Assembly: GCF_018588885.1 (NCBI RefSeq) | Contig: NZ_JAFFIW010000001.1 | Span: forward strand, 248,001 to 312,000 | Origin: Mesorhizobium sp. dw_380 | GTDB lineage: Bacteria; Pseudomonadota; Alphaproteobacteria; Rhizobiales; Rhizobiaceae | Length of the DNA: 64,000 bases | Reading direction: 5' to 3' | Shown: piece by piece, positions 27,481 to 36,170 of the stretch | Layout: each line of letters begins with the position of its first letter | Position numbering within the stretch: position 1 is the stretch's first letter | Notes under the pieces: model-generated | Told to the model about the DNA's origin: nothing | The model's input: only the letters and a program-made list of their open reading frames with translations | Database searches by the model: none | Translations under genes and position numbers: made by a program

Positions 27481-27684
27481 ATGTCCGATCAGGAACAGGC
27501 CGATATTCGCCTCGAATTTTCCCGGCTGAAGCAGGAACACGCCGACTTCGATGCGGCGATCAACGCGATGATCGCCATGAACTGCGATCCCTTGCAGATC
27601 CAGCGCATGAAAAAGAAGAAGCTGGTGCTCAAGGACCGTCTGATGGCCCTGGAAGACAAGATCATCCCGGACATTATCGCCTGA
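27481..27684 (+). CDS. YdcH (DUF465) family small protein (67 aa)
   Basis: The 67-residue sequence MSDQEQADIRLEFSRLKQEHADFDAAINAMIAMNCDPLQIQRMKKKKLVLKDRLMALEDKIIPDIIA has the YdcH pattern: a heptad helix, a short loop with C-D-P, then MKKKKLVLKDRL, corresponding to KRRKLALKDAI in the divergent paralogue at 27063. It ends 22 bases before repeat family A copy 3. Its function is unknown. Confidence 0.85.
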   Translation: MSDQEQADIRLEFSRLKQEHADFDAAINAMIAMNCDPLQIQRMKKKKLVLKDRLMALEDKIIPDIIA

Positions 27685-27706
27685 ACACATTCGCTGGTCG
27701 CACGCC

Positions 27707-27810
27707 TAGAGCAATTCCAGGAAAAGTGTGAAACGGTTTTCCGTCCGGAATTGCGTCAAAACAAAGAGTTAGAGCGGTTCACCGTTTCCGCGAAACGGTG
27801 AACCGCTCTA
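27707..27810 (+). repeat. Intergenic repeat family A, copy 3 (104 bp)
   Basis: It begins tagagcaattccagg and ends gaaccgctcta, so the terminal tagagc/gctcta are inverted. It has the same blocks as copies 1 and 2 but lacks the aaaagcgc...gcgctt middle segment. Its right end provides the TAG stop of the IclR gene. Confidence 0.8.
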
Positions 27811-28596
27811 GCCGGCGATCGAAAGCCTGGCCGCGCGGTCGCGCAGCAGGCCGATGAGACTGGCGGTCCGTTCCTCGGACGTATCGATGGGAACCACCAG
27901 GCACATCGTCGCCTCGACCTTTCCCGGGGCTGAAAAGACCGGCACGGCGAGACATTTCGTATAGGCATCGACCAGACCCGAGGTGACGCAGTAGCCGGTG
28001 ACCCGCGCCTTGGCGATGTCGGCGATGAAATCGTCGAGCTTGAGCTTGCGGCCGTCGGGCAGCACGAGATCGTCGTCCGACACCATGGCTTCGATCTCAG
28101 CCCGCTCCAGCCCCGCCAGAAGCAGCCGCCCGGAAGCCGTCCATGGCAGCGGTATCTGCAGGCCGGTGGCCGAGCTGATGCGGAACGGCCTGGTGCCTGG
28201 GCTCGCGTGGACGATGGTGTAGCGGCCACTCTGCAGCATGCACAGTTCCGAGGTCTCGCCGGTCTCGCGCGACAGATTGTCGACCTCCTGGCGCCCTCGC
28301 CGCAACAGGTCGTTGCCACGCACGTAGTCCATTCCATAGAGATAGAGCTTCTTGCCGAAATAGACGCGGTTGCCGTCGCCCTCCAGTTCCAGCAGGCCGG
28401 CGTCGACCAGCGAGCGCACCAGCGTATAGGTGGTCGAGCGGGGAGCATTCACTCCCTTGGCAAGATCGCCAATGCCGATCGCCCGCTGCGTCGTGTGCAG
28501 AAACTCCAGGATCTCGAGCACCCGGTTGAGCCCCTTTTCGCGCGAGCCCGAAATCTTCCCGCCAGCTGAAACTGCGAAGGCATTGCCATCTTGCAT
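27808..28596 (-). CDS. IclR-family transcriptional regulator
   Basis: This 262-residue regulator has an N-terminal winged helix (LNRVLEILEFLHTTQRAIGIGDLAKGVNAPRSTTYTLVRSLVDAGLLELEGDGNRVYFG). The IclR effector domain follows (GETSELCMLQSGRYTIVHASPG, LPWTASGRLLLAGL, GYCVTSGLVDAYTKCLAVPVFSA). It is divergent from the amino-acid ABC operon at 28724 and very probably controls it through the palindromes at 28634-28682. The stop codon comes from repeat family A copy 3, so its last residues may differ from relatives. Confidence 0.9.
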   Translation of the reverse strand: MQDGNAFAVSAGGKISGSREKGLNRVLEILEFLHTTQRAIGIGDLAKGVNAPRSTTYTLVRSLVDAGLLELEGDGNRVYFGKKLYLYGMDYVRGNDLLRRGRQEVDNLSRETGETSELCMLQSGRYTIVHASPGTRPFRISSATGLQIPLPWTASGRLLLAGLERAEIEAMVSDDDLVLPDGRKLKLDDFIADIAKARVTGYCVTSGLVDAYTKCLAVPVFSAPGKVEATMCLVVPIDTSEERTASLIGLLRDRAARLSIAG

Positions 28597-28633
28597 TGTC
28601 GATTCCTGGTGTTAGTATCTGTCTTGTACAGCA

Positions 28634-28682
28634 TACACGCGTCTCTTGTAAGAGACAATCGTACAACTCATCGACGCGTGTA
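28634..28682. promoter_or_regulatory. Nested palindromes in the IclR/ABC divergent promoter
   Basis: An outer pair of perfect 10-bp arms, tacacgcgtc (28634-28643) and gacgcgtgta (28673-28682), surrounds an inner palindrome gtctcttgtaagagac (28641-28656). The position between the IclR gene and the ABC operon makes them candidate IclR operators; this assignment is inferred. Confidence 0.5.
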
Positions 28683-28723
28683 GCGCTCGTCCACAGGGGA
28701 ACACAACACGAAAGGAGGTCGCC

Positions 28724-29596
28724 GTGAACGACACATCCGGAAGACGTGATTTTCTGAAATTGGGAATGGCTGGACTGGCAACCGCCGGCGTGCTGGCCAC
28801 AGTCGATGCCCAGAAGGCCGCCGCCCAAGCCGCGTCCGACAGCCTGCTGCGCACCGTGCTTGACCGCGGCAAGCTGATCGTCGGCACCGGCAGCACCAAC
28901 GCGCCCTGGCATTTCGAGAACGATGCCGGCGAACTGGTCGGCATGGACATCACCATGGGCCGCATTCTGGCCAAGGGCCTTTTCGATGATCCGACCAAGG
29001 TCGAGTTCGTCATGCAGGATCCGGCGCAGCGCATTCCCAACGTCACCACCAACAAGGTCGACATCACCATCCAGTTCATGACGATGACGGCGCAGCGCTC
29101 GCAGCTGATCAACTTCACCCGGCCATATTACGTCGAGGGCGTTGCACTGCTGACGCTGCCCACCGCCGAGAACAAGACCTTCGACAAGCTGCTTGCCGGC
29201 GGTTCGGCGACACGCATTTCCATCCTGCAGAATGTCGATGCCGAAAACTCCGTCCACTATGCCTTGCCGCAGGCGCAGGTGCTGCAGATCGACACCCAGG
29301 CCAACGTGCTGCAGGCGCTGGAATCAAAGCGCGCCGACGCTGCCGCGGTCGACCTGTCCACCGTGCGCTGGCTCGCCTCGCGCAATCCCGACAAATATTT
29401 CGATGCCGGCAAGAGCTGGTATTCGATGCTCTACGGCGCGGCCCTGCGCCAAAGCGATCTCGACTGGCTGACCTTCGTCAACCAGACCTTCACCATCGCC
29501 ATGTTCGGTCATGAGACGGCGCTCTACGACGCCGCCTTCAAGGACTATTTCGGCCAGGAGCCGCCGGCGCGTCACCCCGGCTTCCCGGTCATCTGA
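28724..29596 (+). CDS. Amino-acid ABC transporter substrate-binding protein (Tat signal)
   Basis: This 290-residue protein begins at GTG behind AAAGGAGG. The N-terminus GRRDFLKLGMAGLATAGVLATVDAQKAAAQA is a twin-arginine signal, so it is probably exported folded. The SBP_bac_3 fold follows (LDRGKLIVGTGSTNAPWHFEND, GELVGMDITMGRILAKGLF, DITIQFMTMTAQRSQLINFTRPYYVEGVALL). It is the periplasmic receptor of a polar amino-acid or opine importer and heads an operon with two permeases, an ATPase, RidA and a PLP enzyme. The ligand is unknown. Confidence 0.9.
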   Translation: MNDTSGRRDFLKLGMAGLATAGVLATVDAQKAAAQAASDSLLRTVLDRGKLIVGTGSTNAPWHFENDAGELVGMDITMGRILAKGLFDDPTKVEFVMQDPAQRIPNVTTNKVDITIQFMTMTAQRSQLINFTRPYYVEGVALLTLPTAENKTFDKLLAGGSATRISILQNVDAENSVHYALPQAQVLQIDTQANVLQALESKRADAAAVDLSTVRWLASRNPDKYFDAGKSWYSMLYGAALRQSDLDWLTFVNQTFTIAMFGHETALYDAAFKDYFGQEPPARHPGFPVI

Positions 29597-29669
29597 TCCC
29601 AGATCGCGGAAGGGCAGCATTCTCGCCCTTCCGCGATCTCCTCGACGCCCTTCACACCGAGGCGGACGC

Positions 29670-30335
29670 ATGGGCTATGCCCTTAATTTCAACCTGATCT
29701 GGCGGCATTTCGACAAGCTTTGGGGCGGTCTGCTGCTCAGCCTCGAGCTTGCCGTCATCTCGATCGCGATCGGCGTCGTCATCGGCCTGGTGCTCGCGGT
29801 CTGGTATGTCTCGGCCGGACGCATCGTGCGGGCGGTGATCGCCGCCTATGTCGAATTCATCCGCAACGTGCCGCTGATCCTGCTGGTCTACCTCGTCTTC
29901 TACGGCCTGCCGACCGTGGTCGACCTCGCCTACAGCGCCCCGACCTCCTTTGTCCTGACGCTGTCGGTCTATAGCGGCGCCTATCTGGTCGAGGTGTTTC
30001 GCTCGGGCCTCGAGGCTGTCCCGCGCGGCCAGCTCGATGCCGGCAAGGCGATCGGCCTGACGCCATGGCAAAGGCTGATCCACGTGCGCCTGCCGACCAT
30101 GCTGCGCATCACGTTGCCGGCGTTGTCCAACACTTTCATCTCACTGTTCAAGGACACGTCGATCGCCTCTGTCATCTCGGTGCCCGAACTCACCTTCGGT
30201 GCCCAATGGATCAACTTCAATACCTTCCGCATCGTCGAAGTCTATCTGGTGACGACGGCGATGTATCTCGTGACCGGCTATGCCATGCTATTCGCGCTCA
30301 GGCTGGTCGAGCGCCGGTTCAGGGCGGCGCGCTGA
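29670..30335 (+). CDS. Amino-acid ABC transporter permease
   Basis: This 221-residue HisM/GlnP-type permease begins MGYALNFNLIWRHFDKLWGGLLLSLELAVISI. It shows the EAA-loop region with ATPase-contact residues (VEVFRSGLEAVPRGQLDAGKAIGLTPWQRLIHVRLPTML). About five membrane segments are visible. It follows the binding protein by 73 bases and pairs with the second permease one base downstream of its stop codon. Confidence 0.9.
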   Translation: MGYALNFNLIWRHFDKLWGGLLLSLELAVISIAIGVVIGLVLAVWYVSAGRIVRAVIAAYVEFIRNVPLILLVYLVFYGLPTVVDLAYSAPTSFVLTLSVYSGAYLVEVFRSGLEAVPRGQLDAGKAIGLTPWQRLIHVRLPTMLRITLPALSNTFISLFKDTSIASVISVPELTFGAQWINFNTFRIVEVYLVTTAMYLVTGYAMLFALRLVERRFRAAR

Positions 30336-30336
30336 C

Positions 30337-30987
30337 ATGCTTGGCCAGATTCTCTACGCTCTGCCCTTCCTCGCCGAAGGCTTCGCCGTGACCTTGTGGG
30401 TGTCGCTGCTGGTTGTCGTGCTTTCGCTCATTGCCGGCGTCCTGCTGGGTGTCGGCCTGGTCTACGGCCCTGTCCCGTTGCGCTGGGCGGTGCGCATCTT
30501 CAGCGATACCATCCGCGGCATTCCGATCCTGGTGCTGATGTTCTTCGTCTATTACGGCCTGCCCGCGATCGGCCTGCATCTGCCGTCGTTCTGGGCCGCC
30601 GTGCTGGCGCTGACCCTGTTCAAGACGGCGCAGGTCATCGAATATCTCAGGGGCGCGGTCGGCTCGATCCCGAAAGGTCAATCCGAGGCCGCGATGGCGA
30701 TCGGATTGACCTTCCGCCAGCGCTTGACCTACGTTATCTTCCCGCAGGCCTTCAGGCGGTTCCTGCCGCCCTGGATCAACGGCGTCACCGACGCGGTCAA
30801 GGGCAGCGCGCTGGTCTCGCTGCTCGGCATCACCGATCTGATGCAGGCCGTCAATCAGGTCATCGGCCGCACCTATGAGGCGATGCCGCTCTACATACTG
30901 GGCGCGCTCATCTATTTCGCGGTCAACTACGCGCTCTCGCTCGCCAGCCGGCGGCTCGAGCGGCGCTTCTCCTTCATCCGGGAATAG
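30337..30987 (+). CDS. Amino-acid ABC transporter permease (second subunit)
   Basis: This 216-residue permease begins MLGQILYALPFLAEGFAVTLWVSLLVVVLSLIAG and contains the coupling loop EYLRGAVGSIPKGQSEAAMAIGLTFRQRLTYVIFPQAF. It starts one base after the stop of the first permease, so translation is probably coupled. The two likely form the heterodimeric channel of the importer. Confidence 0.9.
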   Translation: MLGQILYALPFLAEGFAVTLWVSLLVVVLSLIAGVLLGVGLVYGPVPLRWAVRIFSDTIRGIPILVLMFFVYYGLPAIGLHLPSFWAAVLALTLFKTAQVIEYLRGAVGSIPKGQSEAAMAIGLTFRQRLTYVIFPQAFRRFLPPWINGVTDAVKGSALVSLLGITDLMQAVNQVIGRTYEAMPLYILGALIYFAVNYALSLASRRLERRFSFIRE

Positions 30988-30991
30988 CACG

Positions 30992-31786
30992 ATGTCCGAA
31001 GCCTCAAATGCCACTCCCGCGCTGCTCGACGTGCGCGACGTCTCCAAGGCCTTCGGCGCCGTCGAAGTGCTGCGTTCGGTCAGCCTTCAGGTGAAGCGTG
31101 GCGAGGTGGTCACCGTCATCGGCCCCTCGGGCAGCGGCAAGACCACGCTGCTGCGCTGCGTCAACTTCCTCGAAAGCTACGACAGCGGCTCGATCCGCAT
31201 CGACGGCAAGGAGGTCGGCTATCGCGAGGCCGGAACGCGCCAGCGCCGCAGCGAGCGCGACCTCGCCGCCATGCGTGCCGAGACCGGCATGGTGTTCCAG
31301 AGCTTCAACCTGTTTCCGCATTTGACGGCGGCCGGCAACATCATGCTCGGGCTCACCAAGGTGCGGAAAAAGAGCGAGGCCGAGGCGCGCCAGGCCGCCG
31401 AACACTGGCTCGGCCGCGTCGGCTTGGCTCATAAGGCCGACAGCCTGCCGGCCGAGCTCTCCGGCGGCCAGCAGCAGCGCGTCGGCATCGCTCGCGCCGT
31501 GGCGATGGAGCCGAAGATCCTGCTGCTCGACGAGATCACCTCGGCGCTCGATCCCGAACTGGTCGGCGAGGTGCTGGCCGTGGTGCGCAGCCTTGCCGAG
31601 GACGGCATGACGATGCTGATGGTGACGCATGAAATGGCCTTCGCCCGCGACGCTTCGAGCCGCATCGTCTTCATGGCCGATGGCGGCGTCAGCGCCGTCG
31701 GCCCGCCCAAGGAGATCCTCGCGGCGGACACCGCCAATGAGCGCCTCCGCACCTTCCTGGCGCGCTTCCGCGCCTCGCATTTCTGA
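30992..31786 (+). CDS. Amino-acid ABC transporter ATP-binding protein
   Basis: This 264-residue ATPase has Walker A GPSGSGKTTLLRCVNFLE, the Q-loop in GMVFQSFNLFPHLT, the signature LSGGQQQRVGIARAVAMEPKILLLDEITSALDP (Walker B included) and the switch histidine in MVTHEMAFARD. It drives the importer whose permeases precede it by 4 bases. The next gene, RidA, follows 69 bases later on the same strand. Confidence 0.93.
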   Translation: MSEASNATPALLDVRDVSKAFGAVEVLRSVSLQVKRGEVVTVIGPSGSGKTTLLRCVNFLESYDSGSIRIDGKEVGYREAGTRQRRSERDLAAMRAETGMVFQSFNLFPHLTAAGNIMLGLTKVRKKSEAEARQAAEHWLGRVGLAHKADSLPAELSGGQQQRVGIARAVAMEPKILLLDEITSALDPELVGEVLAVVRSLAEDGMTMLMVTHEMAFARDASSRIVFMADGGVSAVGPPKEILAADTANERLRTFLARFRASHF

Positions 31787-31855
31787 CATTGGACGGCCGA
31801 CGCCGCTCATTTTTGAATATCGGATGGCTGAAGCCAACCAAGGGAGCCTTCTTCC

Positions 31856-32317
31856 ATGACGCCTTACATCCGGCTCGCCGAACTTGGCCTGACGCTGCCC
31901 GAGCCGCCGACGCCTATTGCCAACTTCGTCACCCATGCCGAGAGCGGCCGGCTGATCTTCCTCTCGGGCCAGGGGCCTCTGCGCGCCGATGGCACGCTCT
32001 GCACCGGCAAGGTCGGCGAGGATGTGACGGTCGAGCAGGCCTATGAGCATGCCCGCCTTACCGGGCTCAACCTGCTTGCCGTGATGCATGCCGCCGCCGG
32101 TGATCTCGGCCGCATCGTTCGCGTCGTCAAGCTGCTCGGCTTCGTCAACGCAACACCGACCTTCAGCGACCACCCGAAAGTGGTCAATGGCTGTTCGGAC
32201 CTGTTCGCCGACGTCTTCGACAAGATTGGCGGCCATGCGCGCTCGGCGATCGGCGTCGGTTCACTGCCTGGAAACATCACTGTCGAAATCGAGGCGGTCG
32301 TCGAGATCGCCGCCTGA
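31856..32317 (+). CDS. RidA (YjgF/YER057c/UK114) family protein
   Basis: This 153-residue RidA-like protein has [66 protein letters not shown] and ends [19 protein letters not shown]. It lacks the exact ARTCV motif around the catalytic Arg of enamine-hydrolysing RidA (GVGSLPG replaces it), so it may belong to an Rid subgroup without deaminase activity. It sits between the ABC ATPase and a PLP enzyme, matching the known role of Rid proteins in clearing enamine intermediates of PLP ammonia-lyases. That functional link is inferred. Confidence 0.88.
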   Translation: MTPYIRLAELGLTLPEPPTPIANFVTHAESGRLIFLSGQGPLRADGTLCTGKVGEDVTVEQAYEHARLTGLNLLAVMHAAAGDLGRIVRVVKLLGFVNATPTFSDHPKVVNGCSDLFADVFDKIGGHARSAIGVGSLPGNITVEIEAVVEIAA

Positions 32318-32342
32318 TCTGCCACCCACGGGATCTGCTCAC

Positions 32343-33548
32343 ATGAAAACCCATTCCGACACCGGCTCCAACACCACCATCCGCGAACGGCTGGGCTTGA
32401 GGCCGATCATCAATGTCTCTGGCACCATGACCGCGCTCGGCGCCTCGATCATCGTCCCGGAAGCGATCAGCGCCATGGCCGAAATCGCCTCGCAATGGGT
32501 GGAGATGGACGATCTGCAGCGTGCCGCAAGCACGGTTGTCTCCCGCCTCACCGGCGGCGAGGCCGGCTTCATCACCGCCTGCTGCGCCAGCGGCATCACC
32601 ATGGCGATCGCCGGCGCGATGACGGGAACCAGCCTGCTTGCCATCGAGCGCCTGCCTGACGACACCGGCGACCTCAAGTCGGAGGTCGTCATCCAGTTGG
32701 GCCACATCGTCAATTACGGCGCACCGATCGATCAGTCGGTCCGCGTCGCCGGCGCCAGGGTCGTGCCTGCCGGCACCGTCAGCGTGACACAGGACTACCA
32801 TGTGCGCGAAGCGATCAACGAGCGCACGGCCGCGGGCCTCTATGTCGTCGCCCACCACACGGTGCAGTACGGCATGCTGTCGCTAGAGGAATTCTGCGAG
32901 ATCTGCCACGCCAGCGGCGTGCCGGTGATCGTCGATGCCGCCTCAGAATACGATTTGCGCGGTTTCCTGGCGCGCGGCGCCGACGTCGTCATCTACAGCG
33001 GCCACAAATTCCTCTCAGGGCCGACCAGTGGTATCGTCACCGGCCGCAAGGACCTGGTGCGATCAGCCTATCTGCAGAACCGCGGCGTCGCACGCGCCAT
33101 GAAGGTCGGCAAGGAGAGCATCGCCGGCACCATGGCGGCACTGGAGGCGTGGGAGAAGCGCGACCATGCCGGCATCCGCCGACGCGAGGAGGCGGCGCTC
33201 AATCTATGGAAGGACGCTTTGCAGGGCATACCGGGCATATCAGCCGAGATCATTCTCGACCCGACCGCCAATCCGCTCGATCGCCTGCAGGTCTTCGTCC
33301 GGCCGGAAAGCCGCTTCAGCGCCGCCGGCCTCGCCTTGGCGCTGGCCGCGGGCTCGCCGCCGATCATCGTGCGCAACCATGAGGTCGAGCGTGGCCATTT
33401 CTTCCTCGACCCCTGCAATCTCCATCCCGGAGAGGCGGAGATCGTCGCCGAACGGCTGCGGGCCGTATTGACCGCCAAGGACCGCCCCGCCGATGCCATG
33501 AAAGCTGCCCGTAAGGATTCCTCCGGCGTCTTGCGCTGGCCGGACTAG
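32343..33548 (+). CDS. PLP-dependent enzyme, SelA/DgaE-like fold
   Basis: This 401-residue protein resembles the SelA/D-glucosaminate-6-phosphate ammonia-lyase (DgaE) family of fold-type I PLP enzymes. Visible residues are Asp198 ([11 protein letters not shown]) and the Schiff-base Lys222 ([13 protein letters not shown]). [19 protein letters not shown] near the N-terminus is typical of this branch. A selenocysteine-synthase role is unlikely given the operon. It probably acts on the imported amino compound as a lyase or aminotransferase, with RidA handling an enamine product. It is the last gene of the IclR-linked operon. Confidence 0.8.
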   Translation: MKTHSDTGSNTTIRERLGLRPIINVSGTMTALGASIIVPEAISAMAEIASQWVEMDDLQRAASTVVSRLTGGEAGFITACCASGITMAIAGAMTGTSLLAIERLPDDTGDLKSEVVIQLGHIVNYGAPIDQSVRVAGARVVPAGTVSVTQDYHVREAINERTAAGLYVVAHHTVQYGMLSLEEFCEICHASGVPVIVDAASEYDLRGFLARGADVVIYSGHKFLSGPTSGIVTGRKDLVRSAYLQNRGVARAMKVGKESIAGTMAALEAWEKRDHAGIRRREEAALNLWKDALQGIPGISAEIILDPTANPLDRLQVFVRPESRFSAAGLALALAAGSPPIIVRNHEVERGHFFLDPCNLHPGEAEIVAERLRAVLTAKDRPADAMKAARKDSSGVLRWPD

Positions 33549-33635
33549 GCTCGCGGCGTCGAGTAATTATTTCATCGGGGATTCCATCGATGGATGATTC
33601 TCGTCTATCTATGCGCCCTTGGGAGGATCGCAAAA

Positions 33636-34154
33636 ATGGAAATTCCAAGGCTTGGCGAATGTAAATTTGATGAACGCGATGGCTGCTACGTTAGCGAACC
33701 TATCTCGTTGGCGGTTATGAATAGGAAAAAATGCAGAATACTCGTTGAAGGATACGACGAAGATCCTCCGGTTGAAGACTTTCACGAAGCAATTTCCAAC
33801 TTCTTGGAAGCACCCAGTACTGTTCTTATGGCAGCAGAGCCGCATAGCTTCAAATATTATCTAGACGTCAAGGCAAGCATTGAACCAGAAGATGATTTCC
33901 CATCTATCGGTTCGCCCTCTGAGATATGGCCATTCGTCCAGCTTCGCGGAGAAGCCATCGTTAGCCGCCGGCCCTACGGCGACAATGGCATATACATCTC
34001 GCTTGAGTGCAATTGTGATTGGGAGCCCGAGCACGGCCTTCAGATCGTTTTTAAGAATGGTGCCGTCGTTAACAAAATAGGCCCTTATGATGGGCACCTC
34101 ACAAACTCAGACGCCTATGCTGATAGCGCCCTTGAAAATGTTGTCTATCGCTAA
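33636..34154 (+). CDS. AT-rich orphan gene, DUF6985-like protein
   Basis: This 172-residue protein starts at the ATG at 33636 behind GGGAGGATCG. Its codons are clearly more A/T-rich than both flanks (many aaa, aat, tat, gaa), suggesting recent transfer. The sequence RPYGDNGIYISLECNCDWEPEHGLQIVFKNGAVVNKIGPYDGHLTNSDAYADSALENVVYR matches the pattern I associate with DUF6985 proteins, which are found among polymorphic-toxin immunity genes. No toxin partner is recognised nearby. Cytosolic, with no signal or helix. Confidence 0.75.
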   Translation: MEIPRLGECKFDERDGCYVSEPISLAVMNRKKCRILVEGYDEDPPVEDFHEAISNFLEAPSTVLMAAEPHSFKYYLDVKASIEPEDDFPSIGSPSEIWPFVQLRGEAIVSRRPYGDNGIYISLECNCDWEPEHGLQIVFKNGAVVNKIGPYDGHLTNSDAYADSALENVVYR

Positions 34155-34466
34155 GCGCTGCCGCCCGCCTGATGGACAAGCACGAAAGGAGGCGCCTACA
34201 CTGGCCGCGCTGAGCGCGCCAACCGACCAAGCGTATCTGCAGGGGGCTGATCACAAAACTGTGACCAACCTTAATTGCGCAGGGCAGGAATAAAACGCCT
34301 CCCGAACAAGTCTCCTCGTCATACGCCACTGCTGGCGTTGAGGAGATCGGCATGCCCTATCATCGCGAGCCCGGCGAACATGGTTGCGGCGTCAGCCGTC
34401 GCCATGTGTTGGAGCGCATGATCGTCATCAGTCCCTCCTCCTTGGTTCTTGACACTGGTGGCGCAT
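34155..34466. other. Gap between the orphan gene and the sigma-factor gene, with a long hairpin
   Basis: About 310 bases. The only structure I see is a stem at 34312-34345, with ctcctc/gaggag outer and acgcca/tggcgt inner arms around a ctgc loop. A short frame starting at 34352 overlaps the sigma gene and has no support. The promoter of the sigma operon is expected here, but no unambiguous site is visible. Confidence 0.4.
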
Positions 34467-35141
34467 ATGAATTCACTTCCAGCAAGGCAGGCGACCTTGC
34501 CTATTCCCGGGGGTTTTGCCCCTGTGAGCAAGGCAAACTCGCTGTCGCGTCCTGAGGCGGCACGCCCGGTCTTGTCCGGAGTATCGGATCATGGTGCTGC
34601 TTTGAGCGAGAGGGCGCTGGCAGAACGCTTCAACGAGGTGGTGCTGCCGCATCTCGGCGACGCGCTGGCGCTTGCCCGCTGGCTGACCGGCAATGCCGCC
34701 GATGCCGAGGATGTCGTGCAGGACGCCTGCATCAAGGCGCATGCCGGCATGTCGGGCTATGCCGGCGGCAATGCCCGCGCCTGGCTGCTGACCATCGTGC
34801 GCAACACCTCCTACAGCTGGATGTCGCGCAACCGGCCGCGCGGCATGCTGGCCGTCGGCGACCTCGGCGATCTCGACGACATGGCGGCCGCGCACGGCAC
34901 CAGCCTGTCGGACGAGGACGGCCCGGAAGCGAGCCTGATCGCCAAGGCCGATACAGCGGCGCTCGAGGCGGCGATCGCCGCCCTGCCGCAGCCGTTTCGC
35001 GAAACGCTGGTGCTGCGCGACATCAACGGCCTCAGCTATCGCGAGATATCGGCCATGCTCGACGTGCCGATGGGCACGGTGATGTCCAGGCTGGCCCGTG
35101 CCCGCGGCCTGCTGGCGTCCGAACTGGGGAGAGCGCCATGA
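34467..35141 (+). CDS. ECF-type RNA polymerase sigma factor
   Basis: This 224-residue protein has sigma region 2 (LPHLGDALALARWLTGNAADAEDVVQDACIKAHAGMSGY, then ARAWLLTIVRNTSYSWMSRNR) and region 4 (ALPQPFRETLVLRDINGLSYREISAMLDVPMGTVMSRLARARGLL). The first 45 residues before region 2 are not family-like, and the true start may be one of several codons; 34467 (MNSLPARQ) is used here. It overlaps the anti-sigma gene start by 4 bases, so the two are translationally coupled. The stress or signal is unknown. Confidence 0.88.
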   Translation: MNSLPARQATLPIPGGFAPVSKANSLSRPEAARPVLSGVSDHGAALSERALAERFNEVVLPHLGDALALARWLTGNAADAEDVVQDACIKAHAGMSGYAGGNARAWLLTIVRNTSYSWMSRNRPRGMLAVGDLGDLDDMAAAHGTSLSDEDGPEASLIAKADTAALEAAIAALPQPFRETLVLRDINGLSYREISAMLDVPMGTVMSRLARARGLLASELGRAP

Positions 35142-36028
35142 CCAGCCATGACGACGGACTACCCAACGATCCCGAAGGTATCAGACTGATGATCCACGCC
35201 CTTGTTGATGGCGAACTCGATGCGGCGGCGGCACTTGCGGTGGAGCGTCGCATCGCCGCCGATCCCCGGCTTGCGGCCGAGCATGCCCGCATCGTTGCCT
35301 TGCGCGGCGCGGTCAGCCGCTTGCCGCGGCCCGATGTCAGCGATGCCTTTCGGGCCCGCATCGCGGCGATCGGCATGGCCGGCACCGAACAGCAGGAGCC
35401 GCAGCGGGACACGTCGGTGCTGCCCGGATTGATCTCAGTCGCTGGTGGTGGCCAGAGACGAGAGGCCGGGGCACGCCCGCCCCAGGCGCGGCCATCGTCA
35501 AGGGCACGCCGCTTCGGCTCGTTCGATTGGCGCGCCATGGCCGCGTCGATCATGATCAGCGCGGTGCTCGCCAGCGGGGCGACGCAATGGGTGATGTTCA
35601 GCGGCGCGGAAGACGGCTTTGCCGCGGCGGTCGCCAGCGGCCATCGCCGCAGCCTGCTGGCCGCGAGCCCCATCGACATCATCTCGTCCGACCGCCACAC
35701 GGTCAAGCCGTGGCTTGATGCCCGCATCGGCGTGTCGCCGCCGGCGCCCGACCTTGCCCAGGACGGCTTCGCACTGATCGGCGGCCGGGTCGAGGTGATA
35801 TCAGGCCGGCCGGTGCCGGCACTCGTCTACCGTCACCGCGAGCACCTGATCACGCTTGTCGCCGAACCGCAGCAAGGCGGTAAGATCACCCAGCCGGACG
35901 ACCTTTCATCCGGCGGCTTCTCGATGGTGCACTGGAGCGACGGCGCCTTCTCCTACTGGGCGATCTCCGACATGGAGCGGCCCGAGCTCGACGACTTCGT
36001 CGCCCGCTTCCGCAAGGCGGCGGTGTAA
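35138..36028 (+). CDS. Anti-sigma factor (membrane)
   Basis: This 296-residue protein begins at an ATG overlapping the sigma stop codon. Residues 15-50 (IRLMIHALVDGELDAAAALAVERRIAADPRLAAEHARI) form a zinc-free anti-sigma N-terminal helix bundle resembling RsiW/FecR-type domains. A membrane segment follows near residue 135 (RAMAASIMISAVLASGATQWVMFSG), with a periplasmic C-terminal domain. It most likely sequesters the ECF factor encoded upstream. The FSYWAISDMERPELDDFV end is typical of Rhizobiales anti-sigma proteins of this type. Confidence 0.83.
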   Translation: MTSHDDGLPNDPEGIRLMIHALVDGELDAAAALAVERRIAADPRLAAEHARIVALRGAVSRLPRPDVSDAFRARIAAIGMAGTEQQEPQRDTSVLPGLISVAGGGQRREAGARPPQARPSSRARRFGSFDWRAMAASIMISAVLASGATQWVMFSGAEDGFAAAVASGHRRSLLAASPIDIISSDRHTVKPWLDARIGVSPPAPDLAQDGFALIGGRVEVISGRPVPALVYRHREHLITLVAEPQQGGKITQPDDLSSGGFSMVHWSDGAFSYWAISDMERPELDDFVARFRKAAV

Positions 36029-36170
36029 AGACGCCCCTGCCCCGTTGCTGATTCCAATGCGCTAACAGGTCCTTCAGCCTGCGGAGCCGGTTAAACACCG
36101 GCACTCAAGTCGCGCGTCTCAACCTCGCCAAGGCTGGGCCCGACAGCTGGTCGCAGCCTTCAAAACAATT

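Noticed and set aside
34353..34555. 67-codon plus-strand frame before the sigma gene
   Set aside because: It overlaps the sigma frame, has no ribosome binding site and no homology.
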